Source: Hemerocallis citrina
Taxonomy: Eukaryota; Streptophyta; Magnoliopsida; Asparagales; Asphodelaceae
Length of the DNA: 64,000 nucleotides
Assembly: GCA_017893485.1 (NCBI GenBank)
Contig: CM030366.1
Span: 200,875,173-200,939,172 of the forward strand
Direction: 5' to 3'
A program made the translations under genes and the position numbers. Positions 21,541 to 32,653 of this stretch are shown in pieces (within the stretch, counting starts at the first letter, position 1; the number at the start of each line of letters is the position of its first letter). The notes under the pieces were generated by a model that made no database searches, had not been told where the DNA came from, and saw only the letters and a program-made list of their open reading frames with translations.

Positions 21541-24470
21541 TGATTTTTTTGGATTTTTTCTCATAAATTGGTCTTTTTTTTAAATATAGAATAAAATTTT
21601 AGTTTTAATATAAAATGACATGAAAATTTTTAAGAGATAGTATAGAGTTTTCTTGAAGTATAAAAATAGAAATTTAAGAATATAACTTGCTTTGGTGAAG
21701 AAAAGTAAAATCTTATTTTGTGAAGTGTTTACTCTCAAAGAGATTGCATTTTTATTTTGTTTAAGAATATCTTGAAGTAAATTGAGACATCATATGAACT
21801 TGAATTCGTGAATAAGATTTTATGTAATGAAATTGTGTACTTGAAATGAATTATTATTTGCTATGAATAACTATATCATGATTAGTGGCAAGACTAAGAA
21901 ATGATTACTTTGTGGACAAGTGTTAAGACACGATTTTGATCATTTGTGAATAAGTTGAAGATGAAAATAACTAGGTTTAAGAGATGTTTATTAAAGGGTA
22001 TGTGTACCCAAGATTTTCTTGTACATGAAAAAGTTTGCGATTTAAAGTTAGTGAGACCTCGGGTACCGGCACTATTGAATTGGAAAGAGTTTAGATATAT
22101 TTTGAGATATGGCCATGGAGCTATCTCATATTTTGTTGATTAAATCCGGTAGGAGGTAAAACTAATTCTAGGCTTGGAAATTTATTCATGTCTTAAACTA
22201 AATAATTAGGCACATAAGTGAAGATATAGTAAACCTGGGCAAACATAAGTGGGGTGCTCTATATAGTCGGCGGTGGATCTCCATGGCTATAGACCCAATT
22301 GGTGGACTGAGGTTACTCCGTGAGAGACGGGCTTTTATATTTAAATCCGGGACTATGAAGATGGGTCAGCGGTGGACTCCGGGATCTTGAGTAGTCGGGC
22401 GAATAGTTTGCCATACTCCAATATATATACGTATACCGGGGCTAGAGGGTCACTTGCGGGATGATTCGCACGATGTGGGATCTGTTATAACAGTCAGCGG
22501 TGGACTCTGGGGCTGAGATTCAAATTCGTGGAATGATCTAAACCTTGTCTTACTACTGGGTAGTTGTCATGGCGAGGGATCGAACCCTTTATTGTGGAGT
22601 ACGTAGGCACTTGCCCTCGGACCTATGTAGTATGGAATGCATAGAATCCGAACAAGTATGCATTAGTGTCATCCTAGTATAAAATGTGTGCATTAGGCAT
22701 TAAGGCATCACATACACTTATATGTTTAGAATAATCACTTTTTGACACTTTATTATTCATTCAATCTTTGTGGTTTGTTAAATTAATGAGATCGTTATAT
22801 GTACATCATAGAGAGAATAGCCGAGTATAACATTTTCGTCAGTTGTAAGTGACTGACGTGCCCACAGCTTGATATGCAGGTAATGAACTCTTCCATGAAG
22901 ATGTTATGATGCAGTTGATGACTTACATTGTTAAAATTGTAAAAGTTATATTTTATTTCGTTGTTGTATTTTTCCGCTATGTAAATAAAGGTGTAATGAA
23001 CTCTGATGTTATTGAAATATTTTAATTTCCTTGTAAAATTGTACGAAGTGAAGTAAAGATCCTATGAAATCTCGAATTCGGTCCTATTTGGAATTCGGGG
23101 TGTTACATAATCTTTTTCGGATCTGGTCGAGGCGGGCAGTGCGTCGGTCGTGAGGCGTGCCGTGGATCCCGCCGCCGCCAAAGTTCAGTCTCCGTCGTCA
23201 TCGCTAGCATCTTCTTTGGCGACGGGTGTTCTTCGACGCCAAGCTCGTTGCCACCACTCCCCCTACGTTGTACTTGCCTCTCTTCAGTGCCGGAGGAAAT
23301 GACACCATCGCCACCGCCGCCATGTCCACACTCTGGAGGTCAATCATGGCGATCTGCAACTATGATTGGGACTTCGAGGGTTGGTTGAGTCAGCGAAGAA
23401 GTCGGGGTAAGGAATATGTGCCAGCTTGGATGAGAAGTTAGTTAATTCTTCAAGGAGTCCATGTGTAGTTGGGTTGTCCAAAAAGGAGTTGCGGCCAGAG
23501 AAAGAAGCTGGGCAATGTGGGGGATGGGAGGTGGAGCACGCAGATATAGTCTTCTTTCGCTGGCAAGTAAGTTGTGCAACACGGTTGTGGGGCTTGGGCC
23601 CGATGACGGGGTCCCCCATGAGGTGAGCTGAGTGAAAATGTAGAATTGGAGGCGTTAGAGAAATTTGGTTGTCAGTGTGTAAGTCACACCCTGAATTCGA
23701 CTCCTTTAACCAACTGCAATAGGCTCTGCGACAGATCGCAACTACGCCCTCATCAGTGAACCTGAAATCAACAACGTCCACCGCCCGCAGGGGCGAGAGG
23801 GGAAGATGATGCTTCAATTAGTTATGATTTGTTACGGATTATTTGTGTGAGAGAGAGAGAGAGTGAGAGAGAGTGATGATGTTGCTTCTCACTACCCTAT
23901 GCGGGTGTATGGTGGCGTTTGTGAGAAATCACTTGAGAGAGTAAAAGCGTGAGAGAGGGGAAGATATCCTCGTCACGGCTCTCTTTGATTGTGCCGGTGG
24001 TTAGGGTGAGTGAGAGTTTTGTTTGGTGAGAAATCGCTAGAGAGAGCTAAAGCGTGAGAGAGGTGAATGTATCCTTTCCACGACTCTCTTTTTGGTTGTG
24101 ACTTCGGCTGGGCCGAATGTGAGAGTGTTTCGGAGAGTTTATGGGAGTTGGGGAGGAGAAGGGTGAAAGCGGTGAATTTCTAAATCCCGCGTGATTCGTT
24201 TCAGGTGGGTGTGCGTGTGCCGGGGAGGCAGTGCACGAAGCTTATTTGACGTACATACAATTTGTTGATCTTTTTTGTGTCAGCCCACCCTCTAAGGGTG
24301 TTGGAGTGGACTCTGATTGTATGTAATGGTCATGTCACTTCATGTTCTATTTTTCTGTTAGTAGTTTGTAATCCGATCCAATATGCTAGGTTTGTTTGGT
24401 TAATTGCTTATTTATGAATTAGGATGACCACACTCTACCTTTTCTTAAGGGGAAAAAAAAACCTACTAGT

Positions 24471-25421
24471 GTGTTTCGTATTCTTGTGTATAAACTAAAT
24501 CTCAATATAGATTTAATGAATCGTTCTGATAAAATATCAAGAATGGACCCTGATTCTATTTTCCTATAAACGTGGCCGAGTTCAAACTTAGTTTTATTAA
24601 AAAAAATTATTGAAGAAAAATATGGAATACCCTCAACCGGTTTCATTAATCAAATAAAGCTCATAATAGTATCTACTCTATATTTTATTTTATGATGTTG
24701 GCTGTGTGGAACCAAAAAAGGGATGCGGTAGAAAACGACAAAGGATGAGCGGAGGCGATCACGCGCACTCCGGCCGCGCCGAATATTCCCGCGTCACCTT
24801 CCTCCAACTGCCTACTGGGAACGTGTTCACCCTGGGCCCCACCCGCTAATTACGCCTCCACTGTCGGCCTACGTGGCACAACAGTACAAACTCTACGCAC
24901 CATCATCCATAATCATTTCTATAAGCCAATTCCCTGCCCCTTTGATCTCCTCAAATGGTGTGCTTCCCATGGTTCTTGAGGAGATCCAAAGGCGTTAACT
25001 TTATGTGACGGAAACCCCTTCGCCGCCGAATATTCCACGCTGGATTCCACGTCATCACCTCCCCACGTGGTCCCGCTTCTGCTCACCCGCAACCTAACCT
25101 GATCCACCTCTCCTTCCAAACAGGACGCTACTTAAAAATTAAAACCGACAAAGAATCTCCAAATACGGTGCTTGCTAACGTGCTCCGCAGGAACACCACC
25201 ACAGCGCGCTTCGGTGGAATTTAAAAGCGTGGAGCGTTTTGATTGGCGGAGGCGAATATATTACTTGCCTCACTTGTAAGTTTCCTCGGATTCTCGTTGG
25301 CTGGCTTTGTTCCTGCCCCCAATATAACTCCTATTCACTCTCCATTTCAAAAGCTGATTAATAATCTCATATGTTTTACATTAGAAGTAATTAAGGAGTG
25401 ATTAGAGAAAGAAGAGGAGAG
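24471..25421. other. Upstream region of the MYB-CC gene
   Basis: No ORF supported. Contains an ACGTGG/CCACGT-rich patch (25050-25075), compatible with G-box-like elements, and ends in the presumed 5' leader. The core promoter is not obvious; ATATAAC at 25320 is the best TATA-like candidate, about 100 bp before the ATG. Confidence 0.4.
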
Positions 25422-28400
25422 ATGATGATGAATGGGGGACTGATGGAGTTGGATGGGGGAGGAGGAGGATATGGGATGGATATGGTGAATGGTGGAGGCG
25501 GAGGAGTTGTGTTGTCGAGAGATCCGAAGCCTCGGCTGAGGTGGACGCCGGATCTTCATGACCGGTTTGTCGACGCCGTTACCAAGCTCGGCGGGCCTGA
25601 GAGTGAGTAATTGTCCTAGTAATTAATTTCATTCATTTATTTTCTTCTTCTATGTTAGTACTTCTTATATTTATTAGTCACTAATTAACTCGCTTAACAA
25701 AAAAATAAAACTACGAAGTATTATTATCAATCCGCATTAATTCAAAAATGGAGAAGTTTTGTAACATTTGACTTAACCATTAGTTAGTTCATGTGGCTTT
25801 TTGCAATTTACTATTTCTGGTTGATCCCAATTCCCAAGGCCGTAAGCAACTCCGTGATTTTGGGGGCCAATTTAAGTGAAAGTGGGCCCCTCCGAAGAAA
25901 ATTGCAGATAGTAGGTTAATTAATTGGCCGGCTTAATTAATTAATTCTTTACTTAAAACTTCAATTAATTGGACTGTTTTAAGTTTAAGAAAAACATTAC
26001 TGTATTATTTTATTTGGAGATTAGTAATACACCACAAAATACCTTCAGTTAGTAACCTGGTAAAATTTGTCATACTGTTTACAGCTCCACAAGATATATA
26101 AGTTAATTTAGGTTTTTAATAATATCATTTTTTTTTATATTTTTTTTTAATGTATTAGTTCTTACTACGCTAGCTATTCAATGTATATGATTATTTACGC
26201 TAGCTATTCAATGTATATGATTATTTTCACTACATAAAAGTATTTCTGATCAATTTGAGTGTAATACGTACCAAATTCTATCTCGATTCTCTCATAAAGA
26301 TGCATCATCTTCTACATGATCTCTTTGGAAGATGCAAAAATTAGGTAAAAGACGCTCCACAAGTCACATTATAGAAGGATCCTGAAGTGCATGCATCTGC
26401 TCCTGGATAGCATAACTGAGTGTTCAAGTGTTGCATTTCCTTCTTCTTCCGTGTTCAATAGGTTGATTTGTCCTTTCAAATATGGGCATGCTTAACAAAG
26501 TTAACAATTATTATTACAACTTATTATTACTGTTACTTGTTCTAGCCACAAAATTAAGCTGCTTTCCAACAAATAAAAAACTTTGTAATTTTAACGGGAA
26601 AAAAAGAAGAAGAAGAAATGATGCATCTGAGGAATTTTTTACCAAGCTATCTCCCTTTTTGTAAGTATGTACGAAACTATTCCTGTTTGAAAATTTAATA
26701 CCAAAAACTCTCTGTCGCTAACTGAGTTAACGCGCCTAGTAACTTTCTTCGCGTTTTCGCAGTTAGCATGTGTTAGAGGATAACACTTTTTCCTTAAGCA
26801 GGGTGTTTGCAAAAAAACCACTAATTTATAGACACTTTAACTCCGTTAGCGTGCCTGTTTAAACCACACGCGCTAACGGGGTTAGCGTGATAGGTGGACA
26901 ATAGGGATGTAGGCAAAAGACCCCCAAGTAATGTGCTGAAAATTTGAGATACTCACACATGTTAATTCAGTTAACGTGCCACCTTTTACCAAGGCCGTTA
27001 ACTGAGTTAACGACTGTTGAGATTTTAAATTTTCCAGAAAGTTGAAACTTTCTGGAAGTTTGAGATACTCACACACGTTAACTCAGTTAACGTGCCTCTT
27101 TATACTAGGCGCGTTAACCGGGTTGTCGTGTGTCGTTTGGGCTTTTATTAAATCTCAATCGCTGATTGATGCTTCATTATACTTGTGTTGTCTCCCTCTT
27201 CTCTTTCTCCCCCAATTTCGGAATCCAAATTCAAAACCCTAGCATCGCAATTGAAGATCTTACTAAAAAATACTCTACAAAATCTTAAAGGATCTTCTTC
27301 TTCTACTTCTTCTCTCTCATTCATCTTCTTCTTCTCCCACTTTCATACATCCTCACACTTTGAAAACCCTAAATCCATGTTTGGGCTTTTGTTTGTTTGG
27401 GAATGTACATAGCGGATTTGTTATCAATTCATTAACTAAGTCGTCTTCTCGAAGCTCGAAAATTCCTCATCTTTAGGGTTCATACATTTGAAGGTATGAT
27501 TTGTATATCATTATATCAAATACATTTTGTTTAGTAGATAATGATTATTTTTTTTATAAATATGTCTAGGTATGGATTACGATATTCCTATTTGGCGTTA
27601 TGTTGGTGCTGAGATTATCCGTGACCCAAAAATAGGTTGTTGTTATAGTGCCGTTGATCCCGAAATAATTTGAGTACCCCGTACAATAACAATGGAAGAA
27701 CTTGTAGAGAAGGTTTATGAGGTTACTAATTGGAATAGAGAACGATGGAAGATTAAAATTTTAGCCCGTTATGCAGTGGAAAAAGGTGATAGTCAATATT
27801 TATGACTGTGCCCGTAAGAAACGACAACTCTCTGAAATCCATGATTGGTAGAACACTTGATCCGAATTTTAGTTGGTCAGCATTAGAGCTATATATTCAG
27901 CAAATTGAAAATATTAATGCCCAACCACATGCTAACCTTGGTTCAAGCTCCGCACGTGAAGTGCCGATCCATAAGATTGTTTCGAATCCGGTTTAAACAT
28001 CCCATTCAATCCCACCGTCCTCACAAGAAGACACGTTTACAAATACTAGAAGCCCGGATCCTACTGAATTTGAATTGCCACGTCAACCACTGGAGGAACC
28101 ACCAGAGGAACATATGAGGAAGAAGATGGTCCCGGCTGACTAGATGGAGATGAAGGGCCAGGTTGATTTGGAGGAGGAGGAGGAGACGAGTCCATTTGAG
28201 TTGTCGGAGAAGAAGAAGTACCGTCCTCAACCTATACCAAAAAAAGTTGAAATTCAACATATATATTTATAATTTTCTTGATGTTAAAATTAAACGTATG
28301 AAATTAATGTCAAATCATCTTATATTAAGACGTCTCTGTCCACTACGGTGCGTTTTTTTGGGAGGTTGTCCGTGATATGTTCGTGGACCTTCCCGGGTAG

Positions 28401-31400
28401 TTGGAGGTCTACTACTACTCCCTTCTTCGGGATTACCCATTATCCGTGCCATATCCTATATCAAGTTGAATCCATGTTAGATAATATATGTTAACAAATT
28501 TAACTTAAAATCGCTATAAATTACTTATACAATTAACAATGTCTAATTTCCAACATTTAAATATGAAACATTATTACTCAAAATGTCAAAATGTCTAATT
28601 TCCAACAATTAACAATGTCTAATATCAAACATTTAAGTAACGTATTCAACATGATGGTTAACAGATATATTGAACAAAAGTCCTCTCCTTCTACACTCCT
28701 ATTTCCCTTCCTACACTCCTATTTCATCATGAATCAGATCAGAAACATAGACTGTATTCTACTTGATGTTCCCTTAAATTTGGCACAAATGAACCCAACA
28801 TTGCAAATCAAACTCTAGACCCAAAATCACAAAAATTATATAGCATAAATAACGAAGACTTACAAACGATTGTAGGGTGGAAGTAAGAAGTCGACAGCAA
28901 GCACCACGAGCCTCTCCTTTTGAAAATTTGGGGGAAACCCTTTATGGGTTAAATAGGCGTTTTTTGGGAAAATTGTATATTCAGATGAGTGTTTTGGGAG
29001 TGAAGAAGAGATTCCACCGAAAATTTCGAGAGATTGGGATGGGTAAAGAGCAGAATCGAAGACTAGGGTTTGGGGGTTTGGGTTTAAAATCGCTTGATTT
29101 TGGTTTTCGGAGAGAGGAGAAGTGAGATGATAGTGAGATAGCGCGCTTTAATTAATAAAAGCCTAAACGACACACGTTAACTCGGTTAATGCGCCTAGTA
29201 TAAAGAGGCACGTTAACTGTGTGAGTATCTCAAACTTCTAGAAAGTTTCAACTTTCTGAAAAATTTGAAATCTTAACAGTCGTTAACTCAGTTAACGGCC
29301 TTGGTAAAAGGTGGCACGTTAACTGAGTTAACGTGTGTGAGTATCTCAAATTTTCAGCACATTTCTTGGGGGTCTTTTGCCTACATCCCTTTTGTCCACC
29401 TATCAGCGTGTGTGGTTTAAACAGGCACGCTAACGGAGTTAGCGTGTTTATAAATTGGCGGTTTTTTTGCAAACACCCTGTTTAGGAGAAAAGTGTTATC
29501 CCCTAACACATGCTAACTGAGAAAACGCGAAGAAAATTACTAGGCACGTTAACTTTAGCGACAAGGAGTTTTTGGTATTAAATTTTCAAATAGGGACAGT
29601 TTCGTACATACTTACAAAAAGGGAAATAGTTTGGTAAAAAATTCGCATCTGAGCATGTATTTCTTTCGATCCACTTATGACCTGTCTACTAGTAGAAGGA
29701 ATGAGGGCATCACAATTTATGTCAAATTCTATATGACAATATAAGAGTTCATATTGCACGGGCCGGTTTTTATTCAGTTTCAACGAGTTTAAACATATTT
29801 CATATGTACATGTAGCAGATTTTAGAGTTTTTTTGCCTTCATAGGCCACTTTTTGAAAATATTTGCATTTAAGGAACAGTTTCCCAACTATTAGCATTTT
29901 TTTGCTACTCTGTGCCCCATCAGCAGCATCTGCTATTTGCAATAGCGGCATCTTCATTTTGGAGGTCGCTAATGGGAATAACGGCCTATGTTTTTTTTTT
30001 TTTTTTTGAATTTTTTGTTTGCTGTCGTTATTCCCACTAGCGACCTTAGTATATATGAGGTCGCTGATGGGATTAGCGGCCTCAAATGAATGTATTGAGA
30101 CACTTGGCGATTTCTAGGGAGCTTTTCCTCTAGTGGAAAATCGCTAAGTATTTCAATATATTCATTTGAGGTCGCTAATCTCATTAGTGACCTCGTATAT
30201 ACTGAGGTCGCATTCCCAATAGCGACCACAATTTTTTTCTTCTTCAAAGAAAACAAAAACTCTCTAGAAATCGCTAAGTGTTTCAATACATTCATTTGAG
30301 GTCACTAATCCCATCAACGACCTCATATATACAAAGGTCGCTAGTGGGAATAACGACAATAAACAAAAAGTTCAAAAAAACTTAAAACATAGACTGCTAT
30401 TCCCATTAGCGACATCGAAGAGGTCGCTATTGGGAATAGCGGCCGTTGCCGACGTGGCACAGAGTAGTCCAAAAATGCTCATAGTTGGGAAAATGGTCCT
30501 TAAACGCAAATATTTTCAAAAAGTGGCCTATGATGGCAAAAAATTCCAGATTTTAGACCAAGAATTTGTGAAAGATGATTACACACATGCATCCAAAATC
30601 AGACAAAATAACTAAGACCATACGGTCAGACAATATACAAGTGGTCGATCAAAGTGGATAAGTACCTACTTATCTTTTCTTATTGAAAAGTACCTACTAA
30701 TTCTGATGCTCCACAAAATACCAAACAGAAAAAGGAAAGATACCTTACACTATTGAACCAACGGATAACGCTACAGTTACTTTCAGAATCTTTTTCGGCA
30801 TATGAATCCAAAAGTTTGATGCTTAATCAATCTGAACATATCGCAGAAGCAACACCAAAGTCAGTGCTGAGGTTGATGGGAATGAAGGGACTTACACTGT
30901 ACCATCTCAAGAGCCATCTTCAGGTCCCCTCTTAAACCCTTATTTATCTACTTTTCGCTTTATTCCTTCGTCGCTTGTCTTTGCTCTTTTTCGATACTTT
31001 CTCCAGTTTCTGTTCTAACCACAGATGTATCTTCCTTTCCTTTTTCTTCTCTCCTGTAGAAGTATAGACTTGGAAAGCAAACAAAGAAAGAGACCGACAA
31101 AGATGGTATGCAATGTAATGTACTACTAAGAACTTTGTAATAGATTGTCTATTATTTACATGAAAAGTTACTGAAACTATGCTTACTGACTGAATACAGC
31201 AAGTTCAAGTGGTATCGGCTACTCTTCTGCTAATAGTGGCAGTGTCCCGCGAGAAAACAATGGAGGGTATGTTTCTATCTGCAGTGCATTAGGACACATA
31301 TGACATAGATATTGTACATCAGATAGTATTACAAAAAGTAACAATATGATAAATACTAATTTCTGCGATCCTGATTGGTGCTTCCTTATAAAGATCAGAA

Positions 31401-32025
31401 CTTGCCGATTATGATTTCTGACTATAATATGGATCTTGTATTTGTCACTTTATACAGAGAAGTGCCACTTGCGGAGGCACTGAAATATCAAATTGAGGTT
31501 CAAAGGAAGCTCCAAGAACAACTCGAGGTAAGTCAGATAACCCTTGAAATTGAATGCTTATAGGTGATGATCCGTTGATAAGAAAGCTCAGGAAATTGGA
31601 TGTTCCAGGTACAGAGGAAACTCCAAATGAGAATTGAGACTCAAGGTAAGTATTTACAGACGATATTAGAGAAAGCCCAGACGAGTCTCTCCTTCGACTC
31701 AAATAACACAGGGAATCTAGAAGAAACCCAGGCTCAGCTCACTGACTTCAACCTCACACTTTCTGGCTTAATGGAAAACGTACACCAAGTCTGCGAAGAG
31801 AAGAGCACAGAGTCAGGAAAAGCAATATCACAAGATAGACATAAGAAGACTCACAATTCAAGTTTCCAGCTATATCAAGAGGAAGCAGAGGACACCAAGA
31901 ACATTAAGTTTGCACCAAGTGGAAGTTCGTACCATCTGGATTTGAATATGAATGGCGGGTGTGATTTGTTTGGTGGAACTTTAGGAAGTGAATTAGATCT
32001 TCGAATGCACTTACAAGGAAGATAG
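25422..32025 (+). CDS. MYB-CC (PHR1-like) transcription factor, six exons
   Basis: Coding exons: 25422-25602, 30847-30923, 31060-31105, 31200-31266, 31458-31527, 31609-32025. All junctions are GT-AG, phases agree, and the total is 858 nt (285 aa plus stop). After a Gly-rich N-terminus comes the single GARP/MYB repeat: PKPRLRWTPDLHDRFVDAV (exon 1), then ATPKSVLRLMGMKGLTLYHL, KSHLQ (exon 2) and KYRLGKQ (exon 3). The family coiled coil follows: AEALKYQIEVQRKLQEQLE (exon 5), then VQRKLQMRIETQGKYLQTIL (exon 6). Family members are nuclear, bind DNA as dimers and regulate phosphate-starvation or developmental genes; this one most resembles the MYR1/MYR2-like subgroup, but I cannot fix orthology. I chose the first of three tandem ATGs; an upstream in-frame GTG is unlikely to be used. 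Intron 1 (5.2 kb) is swollen by two DNA transposons; otherwise the gene looks intact. Confidence 0.9.
26167..26226. repeat. Perfect 30-bp tandem duplication in intron 1
   Basis: Two identical copies starting ACGCTAGCTATTCAATG, at 26167 and 26197. Not associated with a recognised element. Confidence 0.9.
26632..27160. repeat. MULE left terminal inverted repeat
   Basis: About 530 bp, matching the complement of 29140-29644 with scattered mismatches. Shared words include TTTTTGTAAGTATGTACG near the tip and GAGATACTCACACACGTTAA near the inner edge. Confidence 0.9.
27572..27993 (+). pseudogene. MULE transposase N-terminal fragment
   Basis: From the ATG at 27572: MDYDIPIWRYVGAEIIRDPK, a TGA stop, VPRTITMEELVEKVYEVTNW, then RWKIKILARYAVEKGDSQYL, another stop, and CPVRNDNSLKSMI...SALELYIQ. 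This pattern (a short domain followed by 'hvpv.dd.sl..m...' and an 'ELYI' strand) matches the N-terminal domain ahead of plant Mutator transposases. The DDE catalytic core and SWIM zinc finger are missing. Confidence 0.6.
29140..29644. repeat. MULE right terminal inverted repeat
   Basis: About 505 bp, inverted copy of 26632-27160; ends GGTAAAAAATTC against the 9-bp duplication. Confidence 0.9.
29825..30546. mobile_element. Mutator-like foldback MITE, 722 bp
   Basis: An exact 9-bp duplication CAGATTTTA (29816-29824 and 30547-30555) flanks inverted ends GAGTTTTTTTGCCTTCATAG and, on the reverse strand, GAATTTTTTGCCATCATAG. Inverted similarity continues for more than 120 bp per side. The centre has further inverted copies of GGTCGCTAATGGGATTAGCG-like words, so almost the whole element can fold. 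No ORF. It lies 171 bp after the MULE in the same intron. Confidence 0.88.
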
Positions 32026-32220
32026 AATATCAAATGTGCCGGTGGACTTACTGAAGGAAGCTGATCTTTATGGACAAACTTTGGATGTGTATAGAGTGAT
32101 TTTTGGGTACGTACTTCATCAATGTTTAATGATGTAAATCTTGTTATTTGCAGATGCAGATGTAATAGAACTTGAGATGAGGAACAGCTGAGTATTATGT
32201 ATTTATGGGCATTGGGGAAA

Positions 32221-32226
32221 AATAAA
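32221..32226 (+). terminator. Poly(A) signal of the MYB-CC gene
   Basis: AATAAA 195 bp after the stop codon, followed by TTGTTT-rich sequence; the only canonical signal in the 3' region. Confidence 0.5.
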
Positions 32227-32299
32227 TTGTTTCCAGGATTACTGTAAACAATGTTGTTAAAGCTCAATAATAATGATCTTCCAAAAAAAAAAAAACTCA

Positions 32300-32653
32300 A
32301 TAATGCGGCCATTGAATCATCCTTTGTTTGACGGATAGTAGTTGCAGAAAAATTACGCTACAAGGCATGAGGCTAATTCTCATCGATTGGTACTAGGAAA
32401 TCTCCATTTTGGATGGGTCATTTTCAGTCTGCACAAAGAATTACTGTAAATGCAGAAAGGCCAAGGATGCAATACCTCCACCCAAGTGTCCAACCTCCTT
32501 TGACATCAATTGGGTTAAGATAACACATCAATCTTTTTCAAAGCTTTTATAAAAGAAGGAAGGAAAAAAAGAAGTATTTCTCAACATTTTCAAAGCCCAT
32601 CGCTTTCTTTATTCATCCCATCTCTTTCTTAATTCCCAATCTAATATAGTTGG
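32300..32653. other. No gene recognised
   Basis: Spacer between the MYB-CC 3' region and the reverse-strand Copia fragment; no supported coding frame. Confidence 0.5.

Larger units (their letters stand above)
18841..23107. mobile_element. Solo LTR, 4.27 kb, probably Ty3/Gypsy
   Basis: The ends are TGTAACACCCCG and CGGGGTGTTACA, a perfect 12-bp inverted terminal pair of TG...CA type. An exact 5-bp duplication TAATC flanks it (18836-18840 and 23108-23112). No coding domain, primer site or second LTR is present. Very long LTRs with TGTAACACCC ends are typical of Tekay/Del-like chromoviruses, so I infer an LTR-LTR recombination product. A TATA box (CTATAAATAG) at 20222-20231 would be the promoter. 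Confidence 0.85.
18500..24470 (+). mobile_element. LINE-like remnant split by a solo LTR
   Basis: The left part (18500-18840) looks like a LINE leader: TTTTCTCTCTAGAAA, then GAAACCCTAGATTTG and a GC-rich start. The right part (23108 to about 24470) ends GGATGACCACACTCTACC, TTTTCTTAAGG and an A-run, closely like the end of the full-length LINE (GGATGGCCATATTCCACC, TTTTCTTTT, A-run). The joined interior has no ORF2, so it is an internally deleted, non-autonomous LINE or a severe remnant. I could not find a convincing target duplication. Confidence 0.45.
26632..29644. mobile_element. Mutator-like element (MULE) with long TIRs in MYB-CC intron 1
   Basis: An exact 9-bp duplication GCATCTGAG (26623-26631 and 29645-29653) flanks inverted repeats of about 500 bp starting GAATTTTTTACCAA. 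Both features are diagnostic of Mutator-like elements. The interior carries a fragment of a MULE transposase N-terminal region only, so the copy is non-autonomous. The TIRs contain repeated palindromes of the type CGTTAACTGAGTTAACG. Confidence 0.93.

Noticed and set aside
25398..25421. Upstream GTG start for the MYB-CC gene
   Set aside because: The GTG is in frame, but nuclear plant genes rarely use it and three ATGs follow at 25422.
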